From Gammaproteobacteria bacterium (GTDB lineage Bacteria; Pseudomonadota; Gammaproteobacteria; DSM-19610), in contig DRQL01000319.1 in assembly GCA_011371465.1 (NCBI GenBank), forward strand, positions 1-7,351: DNA of 7,351 bases, given 5' to 3'. Shown here piece by piece: positions 1 to 7,018 of the stretch. The notes below the pieces were generated by a model that saw only the letters and a program-made list of their open reading frames with translations, did not search any database and was not told where the DNA came from. The translations under genes were made by a program, and so were the position numbers. The first letter of the stretch is position 1, and every line of letters starts with the position of its first letter.

Positions 1-1187
1 ACGCCATGGATGCCGCCCGGGGTCTGACCACCCTGGCCGTCGACCGGGGGGAAAAGCCGTCGGTCGCCTCCGCCATCGTCAAGTACCACCTGACCGAACG
101 CGGACGCCGGGTAATGGACGACGTCATGGATATTCACGGGGGCCGCGGCATCTGCATGGGACCGCGCAACTACCTGGGGCGTTTCTACCAGAGTATCCCC
201 ATCAGCATCACGGTAGAGGGCGCCAATATACTTACCCGCAGCCTGATCATTTTCGGCCAGGGAGCGATCCGTTGCCATCCCTACCTGCTGAAAGAGATGG
301 AGGCGGCGCAACGTCGTGACGCGAACCGTTTCGACCTCGCCCTGTTCGGGCATATCAAACTGCTGCTGAGCAACCTGGCGCGCGCCGTGTTCCACGGCCT
401 GACCCGCGCACGTTTTGCAGGCACGCCCACAGACCGGGAAGAGGCCCGCTACTACCGGCAGCTGACACGCATGAGCGCGATGTTTGCCGTCTCCGCGGAA
501 GCCGCCCTGCTGACCCTGGGCGGCGCGCTGAAGCGCAGGGAATCACTGTCCGGGCGGCTCGGTGACGTATTGAGCCAGCTGTACATCGCCTCGGCCGCGC
601 TCAAGCGCTATGCCGACCAGGGCCGCCAGCCGGCAGACCGGCCGTTGCTGGAATGGGCGGTACGCGACGCCCTGTATGAGGCCCAGCAGAAACTGTTCGA
701 AGTCTATGCCAACCTGCCCAACCGCTGGCTGGGCAGAACGCTGAAATGGATGCTGTTCCCCTTTGGCGCCAGTTACCGCGCACCGGACGATGCCCTGCTG
801 CAACGCGCAGCGAGTGTCATCCTGCACTGGAGCAGCGCGCGCGAGCGCCTGACGGAAGGCCTGTACATACCACGGGATGAGCGCGAGTCGCTGGCGCAAC
901 TGGAGGCGGCTTTTGAAAAAGCCGCGGCCGCCCAGTCCATCCTTGCGCACTTGCGAAAAGCCATGCGCAGTGGTCAACTTGCATCCGGGGATCCGGAGCA
1001 TTGCCTGGTGGAAGCGGTTTCCGCCGGCGTGATCGACGAACGTGAAGCGGCACAGGTGCGTGCCGCGGCAGCCGCAAGACAACAGGTCATCGGTGTCGAT
1101 GCATTCCCCGCCGACTACTGGAAGGAGACAGACAGTTCATGGCAGCGCAACCCAACCCCCTCGCAACAGGCCGGCCGGTCTTCGTAG
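1..1187 (+). CDS. fadE: Acyl-CoA dehydrogenase FadE, C-terminal part (5' end outside window)
   Basis: Catalyses the first, FAD-dependent step of beta-oxidation (acyl-CoA to trans-2-enoyl-CoA), passing electrons to electron-transfer flavoprotein. The frame is open to the window edge (first complete codon at 3), so about 394 C-terminal residues of a protein that is about 814 residues in E. coli are visible. Numbering from the Met at position 6, the end of the dehydrogenase core shows the FadE signatures MDIHGGRGI (41-49), SITVEGANILTRS (67-79) and FGQGAIRCHPY (83-93). Glu71 in VEGAN occupies the place of the catalytic glutamate of the family (YEGT in medium-chain enzymes). Residues from about 95 on form the extra C-terminal domain typical of FadE (DUF1974 type), including LKWMLFPFG. 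The last 16 codons overlap the thiolase gene in another frame, so the tail WQRNPTPSQQAGRSS is probably not conserved. This is the first gene of the visible operon. The family call is firm; chain-length preference cannot be read. Confidence 0.94.
   Translation, partial: AMDAARGLTTLAVDRGEKPSVASAIVKYHLTERGRRVMDDVMDIHGGRGICMGPRNYLGRFYQSIPISITVEGANILTRSLIIFGQGAIRCHPYLLKEMEAAQRRDANRFDLALFGHIKLLLSNLARAVFHGLTRARFAGTPTDREEARYYRQLTRMSAMFAVSAEAALLTLGGALKRRESLSGRLGDVLSQLYIASAALKRYADQGRQPADRPLLEWAVRDALYEAQQKLFEVYANLPNRWLGRTLKWMLFPFGASYRAPDDALLQRAASVILHWSSARERLTEGLYIPRDERESLAQLEAAFEKAAAAQSILAHLRKAMRSGQLASGDPEHCLVEAVSAGVIDEREAAQVRAAAAARQQVIGVDAFPADYWKETDSSWQRNPTPSQQAGRSS
1122..1127 (+). promoter_or_regulatory. 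Ribosome binding site for the thiolase gene
   Basis: AAGGAG lies 11 bases upstream of the ATG at 1139 and inside the end of fadE. It is the clearest Shine-Dalgarno sequence in the operon. It supports the 1139 start even though this makes the two genes overlap by 49 bases; no other ATG or GTG lies before the conserved N-terminal beta strand of the thiolase. Confidence 0.75.
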
Positions 1188-2452
1188 TCGACGGCAGCCG
1201 CTCGCCGTTTCTGCGCGCGCGCGGCAGGCCCGGCCCCCTGCACGCTTCCGACCTGGCTTTCCAGGCCGGTCGCGCCCTGCTCTACCGCCAGCCGTTTGCG
1301 CCCCGGGACCTGGACCAGGTCATCATGGGCTGCGTCATGCCCGGACCGCAGGAAGTCAACATCGCCCGGGTGGTCGCCTTGCGACTGGGTTGCGGCGACC
1401 GGGTGCCGGCGTGGACCGTACAGCGCAACTGCGCCTCCGGCCTGCAGGCACTGGACTGCGCCGCCCAGGATATCGCCGCCGGGCGCTGTGAACTGGTGCT
1501 GGCCGGTGGCGCGGAAGCCATGAGCCATGCGCCGCTGCTGTTTGGCACCGCCATGGTCAACTGGCTGAGCGCGCTCAACGGCGCACGCACCACGGGTGCA
1601 AAACTCAAGGCCGTTGCCGCCTTCCGACCCGCCTTCCTGAAACCCGTCATCGGCCTGCTGTGCGGCCTGACCGATCCCATTGTCAGTCTCAACATGGGCC
1701 AGACCGCGGAGATCCTCGCACACCGCTTCAATATCAGCCGCGAGAGGATGGACGCGTATGCCCTGCGCAGCCACCAGCGGCTGGACCAGGCACAGCAGGA
1801 AGGCCACCTGGAAGAAATCGAACCAGTCTATGACGAACGGGGCAAGTACTATGCAGCCGATGACGGCCTGCGTGCCGACAGCAGCCTGGAAAAACTGGCG
1901 AAACTGAAACCGGTGTTCGACCGGCCCTTCGGCAAGGTCACCGCCGGCAACAGCGCACAGATAACCGATGGCGCCGCCTGGCTGGTGCTGGCTTCCGAAG
2001 ACGCGGTAAAGAAACACGGACTGCCGGTCATCGGCCGCATTACCGACAGCCAGTGGGCCGCGCTGGACCCCAGCCAGATGGGCCTGGGACCGGTGCACGC
2101 CATGGCGCCCATCCTGCAACGCAACGGACTCAACAGCGGAGACATCGACAACTGGGAAATCAACGAAGCCTTTGCCGCCCAGGTGCTGGCCTGCCTGAGC
2201 GCCTGGCAGGACGAAGACTACTGTCGGCAGGAGCTGCAACTCGATGGCGCCTTCGACCCGATCGACGAACAACGCCTGAACATCGATGGCGGCGGTGTCG
2301 CCATCGGCCACCCGGTGGGTGCCAGCGGTGCGCGCATCGCCCTGCACGCGCTGCGGACCCTGCAACGCACGGGCGAGCGACGCGCCATCGCCAGCCTCTG
2401 TATCGGCGGCGGCCAGGGCGGCGCCCTGCTGCTGGAAAGGGAAACCGCCTGA
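1139..2452 (+). CDS. fadI: FadI-like 3-ketoacyl-CoA thiolase (acetyl-CoA C-acyltransferase)
   Basis: Performs the last beta-oxidation step: thiolysis of 3-ketoacyl-CoA by CoA to acetyl-CoA and an acyl-CoA two carbons shorter. The 437-residue product matches FadI (436 in E. coli). The N-terminal thiolase fold carries the nucleophile Cys98 in QRNCASGLQAL. The C-terminal half carries NEAFAAQ (342-348), the active-site His391 in GGGVAIGHPVGASGARI, and the acid/base Cys421 in CIGGGQGGALLLE, so all catalytic elements are present. An insertion between the NEAFA and GHP motifs (about 350-382) and the loop around 150-185 are FadI/mitochondrial-beta-subunit features rather than those of FadA or biosynthetic PhaA-type thiolases, which are nearer 390 residues. 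It overlaps fadE by 49 bases and touches the next gene in TGATG, so translation is probably coupled. By family knowledge it forms a complex with the FadJ-like product of the next gene. The beta-oxidation role is firm; the exact orthology symbol is slightly less so. Confidence 0.93.
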   Translation: MAAQPNPLATGRPVFVVDGSRSPFLRARGRPGPLHASDLAFQAGRALLYRQPFAPRDLDQVIMGCVMPGPQEVNIARVVALRLGCGDRVPAWTVQRNCASGLQALDCAAQDIAAGRCELVLAGGAEAMSHAPLLFGTAMVNWLSALNGARTTGAKLKAVAAFRPAFLKPVIGLLCGLTDPIVSLNMGQTAEILAHRFNISRERMDAYALRSHQRLDQAQQEGHLEEIEPVYDERGKYYAADDGLRADSSLEKLAKLKPVFDRPFGKVTAGNSAQITDGAAWLVLASEDAVKKHGLPVIGRITDSQWAALDPSQMGLGPVHAMAPILQRNGLNSGDIDNWEINEAFAAQVLACLSAWQDEDYCRQELQLDGAFDPIDEQRLNIDGGGVAIGHPVGASGARIALHALRTLQRTGERRAIASLCIGGGQGGALLLERETA

Positions 2453-4518
2453 TGGATACCCAAAACGACAAGCGCGACCTCTATACGGTCATCGATGACG
2501 ACAACATCGCCTGGCTGCATTTCGACAAACAGGACAGCAGCACCAACGTGCTGTCCGCTTCGGTGCTGGAAGCCTTCTACGAAGAACTGCTGGAACTGGT
2601 GGAACGCGCACCGCGCGGCCTGGTGATCGTTTCCGACAAGCCCAACGGCTTCATTGCCGGCGCCGATGTACGCGAATTCACCCGGCTGGAAAACCACGAC
2701 CAGGCGCTCAGTGCCATACAACGTGGCCAGGCCGTGTTCGACCGGCTTGCCGCCCTGCCGTTTCCCAGCGTGGCGCTGATCCACGGGTTCTGCCTGGGCG
2801 GCGGCCTGGAAATGGCGCTGGCCTGCCGCTACCGGGTGGCCAGGGACGATCCCGGTACGCGCCTGGGCCTGCCCGAAGTCCGGCTCGGCATCCACCCCGG
2901 GTTCGGCGGTTCCGTGCGCCTGACCCCGCTGGTAGGCGCCCTGCACGCCATGGACCTGATGCTCAGCGGCCGCACCGTCGATGGCCGTGCCGCCAGACGC
3001 ATGGGTTTCGTGGATCATGCCGTCCCGGAACGACACCTGCACGCGGCGGCGCGCGCCATGATCATGGACCCGCCGTTCCCGCACCGGCCCAGCAAACTAC
3101 AGGCGCTCAGCAACCATCCCTGGGTACGCCCCCTGCTGGCGCGCGTATTCCGCCACCAGGTCAGCAAAAAGGCACGCGAGGATCACTACCCGGCACCGTA
3201 CGCGCTGATCGACGTCTGGCAGGAACACGCCGGGGACGAACGTGCCATGCTGCACGCCGAAGCGGCATCAGTAGCCGACCTGATCGTCGGCCCGACCGCG
3301 CAGAACCTGATCCGCGTTTTCCTGTTACAGGAAACCCTCAAGGCGCTGGGGCAGAAATCGGACTTCAAACCCGCGCATGTGCACGTCATCGGCGCCGGCA
3401 TCATGGGTGGCGATATCGCAGCCTGGTGCGCACTGCGGGGCATGCGCGTCACCCTGGCAGACCAGTCGCCGGAGCGTATTGCACCGGCCGTAAAACGGGC
3501 GCATCGCCTGTTCAAGCGCCGCCTGAAACGGCCGCGCCCCATCCAGGAGGCCATGGACCGGCTGATGCCGGACCACAAGGGCATCGGCGTCGAACACGCG
3601 GACGTGGTGATTGAAGCCATCTTCGAAGATGCTGAAGCCAAGCGCAGCCTGTATCAACAGCTGGAACCACGCATGCGCGAAGACGCCGTGCTGGCCACCA
3701 ATACCTCCAGCATTCCACTGGCCGAACTGCGCGACGTGCTCAGCAAACCTGCTCGCCTGGTCGGTATCCACTTCTTCAACCCCGTGGCAAAGATGCAGCT
3801 GGTGGAAATCGTCCGCGACGACACCACGGACCCGGAAGTCGTCAACCGGGCCATCCGCTTTACCCGCAAGATCGATCGCCTGCCGTTGCCCGTTACCAGC
3901 ACGCCCGGCTTCCTGGTCAACCGGGTACTGATGCCTTACCTGCTGGAAGCCGTGGAACTCGAGAACGAAGGCATACCGGCCGCCGAGATCGACCGCCAGG
4001 CCCTGGCCTTCGGCATGCCGATGGGCCCGGTGGAACTGGCCGACACCGTGGGGCTCGATATCTGCCTGCACGTGGCCGAGAACCTGGGCAAGCACCTGGA
4101 TACACCGGTACCCCAGCGCCTGCGGGACCTGGTACGCCAGGGCCGTCTCGGCCGCAAGAGCGGTGAAGGCTTTTACCAATATAAAAAGGGCAAGGCCGTC
4201 AAACCGGCGCCGCCCAAGGGATACCAGCCACCGGACAGCGTCAGTGACCGGATGATCCTGCGCATGCTGAACGAAGTCGTGGCCTGCCTGCGCGAGCATG
4301 TGGTCGAGGAACCCGACCACCTCGACGGCGGCATGGTATATGGCACCGGCTTCGCACCTTTCCGTGGCGGGCCACTGCGCTACATCGAGACGGTGGGTGC
4401 GGACACCCTGCTGCAACGCCTCGGCAAACTGGAACAGACACTGGGTCCGCGCTTTACGCCCGATCCCGGCTGGGAACTCGTTTCCGGCTTCACCGACGAA
4501 GAAAAAACCGGCGGATAA
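2452..4518 (+). CDS. fadJ: FadJ-like enoyl-CoA hydratase / 3-hydroxyacyl-CoA dehydrogenase
   Basis: Bifunctional alpha subunit of the beta-oxidation complex: hydrates trans-2-enoyl-CoA and then oxidises the 3-hydroxyacyl-CoA with NAD+. The protein has 688 residues (E. coli FadJ 714). The crotonase domain (about 10-200) has the oxyanion-hole strand IAGADVREF (68-76) and both catalytic glutamates, Glu120 in LGGGLE and Glu142 in GLPEVRLG, followed by GIHPGFGGSVRL. A FadJ-style linker (about 205-300) leads to the Rossmann NAD site GAGIMGG (314-320). The dehydrogenase dyad is His440 (HFFNPV) and Glu452, twelve residues apart as in human HAD. Later motifs are PGFLVNRVL (485-493), SGEGFY (570-575) and the second C-terminal repeat with GTGFAPFRGGPLRY (631-644). 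The reading frame is open well upstream, but the ATG at 2452, overlapping the thiolase stop by one base and preceded by AAAGGG ten bases away, is the start where homology begins. No residue essential to either reaction is missing. Confidence 0.95.
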   Translation: MDTQNDKRDLYTVIDDDNIAWLHFDKQDSSTNVLSASVLEAFYEELLELVERAPRGLVIVSDKPNGFIAGADVREFTRLENHDQALSAIQRGQAVFDRLAALPFPSVALIHGFCLGGGLEMALACRYRVARDDPGTRLGLPEVRLGIHPGFGGSVRLTPLVGALHAMDLMLSGRTVDGRAARRMGFVDHAVPERHLHAAARAMIMDPPFPHRPSKLQALSNHPWVRPLLARVFRHQVSKKAREDHYPAPYALIDVWQEHAGDERAMLHAEAASVADLIVGPTAQNLIRVFLLQETLKALGQKSDFKPAHVHVIGAGIMGGDIAAWCALRGMRVTLADQSPERIAPAVKRAHRLFKRRLKRPRPIQEAMDRLMPDHKGIGVEHADVVIEAIFEDAEAKRSLYQQLEPRMREDAVLATNTSSIPLAELRDVLSKPARLVGIHFFNPVAKMQLVEIVRDDTTDPEVVNRAIRFTRKIDRLPLPVTSTPGFLVNRVLMPYLLEAVELENEGIPAAEIDRQALAFGMPMGPVELADTVGLDICLHVAENLGKHLDTPVPQRLRDLVRQGRLGRKSGEGFYQYKKGKAVKPAPPKGYQPPDSVSDRMILRMLNEVVACLREHVVEEPDHLDGGMVYGTGFAPFRGGPLRYIETVGADTLLQRLGKLEQTLGPRFTPDPGWELVSGFTDEEKTGG

Positions 4519-4523
4519 AAACC

Positions 4524-6332
4524 ATGGCAGAATCTTCCAGCAACCACCTTATTACACCGGAACAGGCGGGGACCCTCGCGGGCCTGTTCTACGAACGCGT
4601 GCAAAGAACACCGGACAAACTGGCCTACCGCTACTTTGATGAATTCAGTGAAAGCTGGAAGGACCTGAGCTGGGCGGAAACCGGCACCCAGGTGGCACGC
4701 TGGCAGGCGGCACTGGCCGCGGAAGACCTGCAACCGGGCGACCGCGTGGCCGTCATGATGCAGAACTGCCCGCAGTGGGTAATGCTGGACCAGGCGGTAC
4801 TGGCCAACGGGCTGGTAGTAGTCCCGCTGTACACCCAGGACCGCGCTGAAAACGCCGCCTACATCCTGCAGAACGCGGGTGTCAAACTGCTGGTGATCGG
4901 CAACCAGGAACACTGGGACAGCCTGCAACCGGTGCGTGACCAGCTGGGCTTCCTGAACCGCATCGTCAGCCTCACCCATATCGATACCGCCGGTGAACCG
5001 GACCCCCGCCTGGTCACCGCGGGCAGCTGGCTGCCTGACGAGGCCGAGCTGGTTCGCATCCACTGGGACAGGGATTCGCTGGCCACCATCGTCTACACCT
5101 CGGGCACCACCGGTCGTCCCAAGGGGGTGATGCTGAGCCACCACAATATTCTCTGGAACGCCTACCGCAGCCTGCAGGTCGTCCGGCGCGAACCCGACGA
5201 GCTGTTCCTGTCCTTCCTGCCCCTGTCGCATACGCTGGAACGCACTGCGGGTTATTACCTGCCCATGATGCTGGGCGCAGCGGTCGCCTATAACCGTTCC
5301 ATCCCGCAACTGGCGGACGACCTGCTGGCGGTCCGGCCCACCATCCTGATTTCCGTACCACGCATCTTTGAACGCGTGTACAACAAGATCCACGCCGGCC
5401 TGGAAGAAAAGTCGCCCATTGCGCGCGGCCTGTTCAACCTGGCGGTCAGCACGGGCTGGAAGCGCTTTGAACACCAGCAGGGACGCGCGGGCTGGACACC
5501 GCAACTGCTGCTGTGGCCGCTGCTGGAAAAACTGGTCGCCGGCAAGGTCATGGAAAAGCTGGGCGGCCGGCTGCGCCTGGCCGTGGTCGGCGGCGCACCG
5601 CTGCCGGGCGGCGTTGCACGCCTGTTCATCGGTCTCGGCCTGCCCATGATACAGGGCTATGGCCTGACCGAGACCAGCCCGGTCATCAGCGTCAACCCGA
5701 TCGAGAACAACGACCCGTCCGGTGTCGGTTGCCTGCTGGAGGACGTAGAAGCCCGCATCGGTGACAACGACGAACTGCAGGTGCGCAGCCCCGGCGTCAT
5801 GCTGGGCTACTGGGCCAACGAGACCGCCACCCGCGAGATGATCGATGAAGACGGCTGGCTGCACACCGGTGACAAGGCAAAGATCGTCAACGGCCAGCTG
5901 TACATCACCGGGCGACTGAAAGAGATCATTGTACTGGCCAACGGCGAGAAAGTGCCGCCGGCGGACATGGAGATGGCCATCTGCATGGACCCCCTGTTCG
6001 ACCAGGCCATGGTGATCGGCGACAACAAACCCTACCTGAGCGCGCTACTGGTCCTGAACCCGGAGCAGTGGCAGGCACTGGCGCGGGAACTGAAGGTAGA
6101 CCCCACCGGCACGGAAGCCTGCAAAAGCGCCCGCATCCATGAAATCGTCCTGGAGCGGGTGGCCAGACAGATTACTTCATTCCCCGGCTACGCACGGATC
6201 CGCAAGGTGTGCTGCCAGATCGAACCCTGGAGTATCGAAAACGGCTTGCTGACCCCCACGCTCAAGCTGAAGCGCAGCCAGGTCATGGAGCGCTACGCGG
6301 CGGATATCAAAAAGATGTACCAGGATCACTGA
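4524..6332 (+). CDS. Long-chain acyl-CoA synthetase (AMP-forming, FAA1/FadD15 type)
   Basis: Activates free fatty acids with ATP and CoA to acyl-CoA, AMP and pyrophosphate, feeding the beta-oxidation enzymes encoded just upstream. The 602-residue protein has the full set of adenylate-forming motifs: P-loop YTSGTTGRPKG (191-201), LPLSHTLER (232-240), GYGLTET (378-384), WLHTGD (445-450) with the ribose-binding Asp450, and ITGRLKEIIVLANGEKVPP (461-479). The C-terminal LTPTLKLKR (576-584) places the catalytic lysine at Lys581. The LANGEKVPP and LTPTLKLKR forms and the length point to the eukaryote-like FAA1 (COG1022) group that includes mycobacterial FadD15, rather than to E. coli FadD (561 residues, COG0318), so no symbol is given. 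The start ATG lies five bases after the fadJ TAA; the Shine-Dalgarno is weak (GGCGG), suggesting translational coupling. It is the last gene of the operon. There is no signal peptide; such enzymes act at the inner face of the membrane. Confidence 0.95.
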   Translation: MAESSSNHLITPEQAGTLAGLFYERVQRTPDKLAYRYFDEFSESWKDLSWAETGTQVARWQAALAAEDLQPGDRVAVMMQNCPQWVMLDQAVLANGLVVVPLYTQDRAENAAYILQNAGVKLLVIGNQEHWDSLQPVRDQLGFLNRIVSLTHIDTAGEPDPRLVTAGSWLPDEAELVRIHWDRDSLATIVYTSGTTGRPKGVMLSHHNILWNAYRSLQVVRREPDELFLSFLPLSHTLERTAGYYLPMMLGAAVAYNRSIPQLADDLLAVRPTILISVPRIFERVYNKIHAGLEEKSPIARGLFNLAVSTGWKRFEHQQGRAGWTPQLLLWPLLEKLVAGKVMEKLGGRLRLAVVGGAPLPGGVARLFIGLGLPMIQGYGLTETSPVISVNPIENNDPSGVGCLLEDVEARIGDNDELQVRSPGVMLGYWANETATREMIDEDGWLHTGDKAKIVNGQLYITGRLKEIIVLANGEKVPPADMEMAICMDPLFDQAMVIGDNKPYLSALLVLNPEQWQALARELKVDPTGTEACKSARIHEIVLERVARQITSFPGYARIRKVCCQIEPWSIENGLLTPTLKLKRSQVMERYAADIKKMYQDH

Positions 6333-6337
6333 TCCTG
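6321..6337 (+). other. Hairpin straddling the synthetase stop codon
   Basis: CAGGATC ACT GATCCTG is a perfect 7-bp inverted repeat with a 3-base loop, and the TGA stop (6330-6332) sits across its loop and right arm. There is no following T-tract, so it is not a canonical intrinsic terminator. It may help protect or end the operon transcript, or simply reflect local symmetry with the matching hairpin at the end of the convergent gene. Confidence 0.5.
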
Positions 6338-6367
6338 ACCGGAATGGTACTTACTCAAGAAAAATGA

Positions 6368-6456
6368 CCGTCATTGCGAGCGTAGCGTGGCAATCTCATG
6401 ACATCATTCTCCGTCGTTTGGGGCTTGCCGCGTCACTACGTTCCTCGCAATGACGG
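6368..6456. repeat. Palindromic dispersed-type repeat (CCGTCATTGCGAG...CTCGCAATGACGG)
   Basis: The 13-base outer arms, CCGTCATTGCGAG at 6368-6380 and CTCGCAATGACGG at 6444-6456, are exact reverse complements. Inside them the symmetry continues imperfectly: CGTAGCGTGGCAATC on the left against the complement of CTTGCCGCGTCACTACG on the right. The total length is 89 bp with no coding capacity. From memory, elements with this core (CGTCATTGCGAG, GTAGCG, GGCAATC) recur in intergenic regions of many proteobacteria and behave as non-autonomous or REP-like repeats. Only one copy is in the window, so its dispersal in this genome cannot be shown here. Its position between convergent genes is typical for such elements. 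Confidence 0.75.
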
Positions 6457-6483
6457 AGCTTTCGGGCTTAACCAGGTACCATT

Positions 6484-6501
6484 TGATCCCGACCGGGATC
6501 A
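6484..6501 (-). other. Hairpin straddling the PilZ gene stop codon
   Basis: TGATCCC GACC GGGATCA is a perfect 7-bp inverted repeat with a 4-base loop. The PilZ stop codon (complement of 6499-6501) forms one outer end of the stem. No T-tract follows in the leftward direction, so it is a weak terminator candidate only. It mirrors the GATCC hairpin at the end of the convergent synthetase gene, and its arms can alternatively pair with that distant copy. Confidence 0.5.
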
Positions 6502-6900
6502 GACAGTCTGCTCAGCAGGCGCCGTAACGGCAGCCAATGTTTCACCACATTCCAGCGGCGTCCTTGCTCCCGCGCGACGCTCGCGGTTCTGGTAATACAT
6601 CAGGTCCTGAATAATCGCTTCGGCAATGAAATCGTGCTCGGCAAACTCCAGCGCGATTTTTTCCTGTTCCGAACGAACCACGCGCGCGTAGATTTTCCGG
6701 TACAGGGTTTCACTACCGGTCCATACCTTGAAGTTGAGAATCACCGCGCGTTGCCGCGCAGGCAGCTCACCGTCCCAGAGGACAATGGAGACCCCGCTGC
6801 GACTGATGTTCTCGGCATAACCGCCACAACGGCGGGCGCCCGGGTGGGCAATTTCGATGTCAACCTGTATCTGGTTGCGTCTCGCGTTTCTTCTTTCCAC
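6499..6900 (-). CDS. Stand-alone PilZ-domain protein (probable cyclic-di-GMP receptor)
   Basis: A 133-residue cytoplasmic protein with the two cyclic-di-GMP contact motifs of the PilZ family. The N-terminal RxxxR is in ERRNARR (Arg3/Arg4 with Arg7/Arg8) and [D/N]xSxxG is NISRSG (31-36), preceded by YAE and followed by the strand VSIVLW. The remaining barrel strands are visible (AVILNFKVW, KIYARVVRSE, IALEFAEHD). Residues 90-105 look helical; about 25 low-complexity residues follow. No other domain, membrane segment or signal peptide is present, so its target is unknown. Family members act in motility, pili, exopolysaccharide or other cyclic-di-GMP outputs. The start is GTG at 6900 (minus-strand reading), with AAAGG seven bases upstream; no ATG lies in frame between it and the preceding stop. 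It converges on the beta-oxidation operon and shows no functional link to it. PilZ identity is well supported by motifs; ligand binding is inferred. Confidence 0.9.
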   Translation of the reverse strand: MERRNARRNQIQVDIEIAHPGARRCGGYAENISRSGVSIVLWDGELPARQRAVILNFKVWTGSETLYRKIYARVVRSEQEKIALEFAEHDFIAEAIIQDLMYYQNRERRAGARTPLECGETLAAVTAPAEQTV

Positions 6901-6907
6901 AGTAGTA

Positions 6908-6912
6908 CCTTT
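6908..6912 (-). promoter_or_regulatory. Ribosome binding site for the PilZ gene
   Basis: On the minus strand AAAGG lies seven bases before the GTG at 6900. It decides the start: PilZ proteins usually begin just before the RxxxR motif, and the frame upstream contains no ATG or GTG before it closes at a TGA. Confidence 0.6.
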
Positions 6913-6997
6913 GGCCGGTTCGTTTAGCGGAACTTCGTGCCAGGCGAAGCATTCGGGAACATGGACTGTTCCGGTCCCTGCGTCGTCCTGACGCGCT

Positions 6998-7018
6998 CAA
7001 GGCAGGCCTTGCTTTTTT
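6998..7018 (+). terminator. Possible intrinsic terminator, rightward
   Basis: CAAGG CAGG CCTTG (a 5-bp stem with a 4-base loop) is followed after one C by six T residues (7013-7018). Stem plus T-tract fits a short intrinsic terminator on the + strand. No + strand gene ends here: the nearest upstream is the synthetase at 6332, on the far side of the convergent PilZ gene. It could stop antisense read-through into the promoter region or end a small RNA. The stem is short, so efficiency is doubtful. Confidence 0.45.

Larger units (their letters stand above)
6329..6502. repeat. Long nested imperfect inverted repeat between convergent stop codons
   Basis: Outside the inner palindromic repeat, further matching arms are present. 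CTGATCC (6329-6335) is the reverse complement of GGATCAG (6496-6502), and AATGGTAC (6343-6350) is the reverse complement of GTACCATT (6476-6483). Read outward from each gene, both 3' ends therefore run CTGATCC..., AATGGTAC..., then CCGTCATTGCGAG. The symmetry is interrupted (spacings differ by a few bases), so this is an imperfect nested structure. It fills essentially the whole space between the acyl-CoA synthetase and PilZ genes and could form a bidirectional 3'-end structure. Confidence 0.6.

Noticed and set aside
1115..2365. Long open frame on the minus strand opposite the thiolase gene (416 codons)
   Set aside because: The + strand frame has all thiolase motifs. The antisense frame is a by-product of GC-rich codon bias and shows no recognisable domain.
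2053..2451. Upstream in-frame extension of the fadJ-like gene (133 extra codons)
   Set aside because: It lies inside the thiolase gene, its translation is Arg/Pro-rich with no crotonase similarity, and homology begins at the ATG at 2452.
4380..5864. 494-codon minus-strand open frame opposite the synthetase gene
   Set aside because: Same explanation: the + strand encodes an intact AMP-forming synthetase, and the antisense product has no family features.
6398..6595. 65-codon + strand open frame starting inside the palindromic repeat
   Set aside because: It spans the repeat and the antisense of the PilZ 3' end, has no good ribosome binding site and shows no similarity I recognise.
6634..6927. 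97-codon + strand open frame antisense to the PilZ gene
   Set aside because: The minus strand carries the PilZ motifs and a ribosome binding site; the + strand frame shows no domain.
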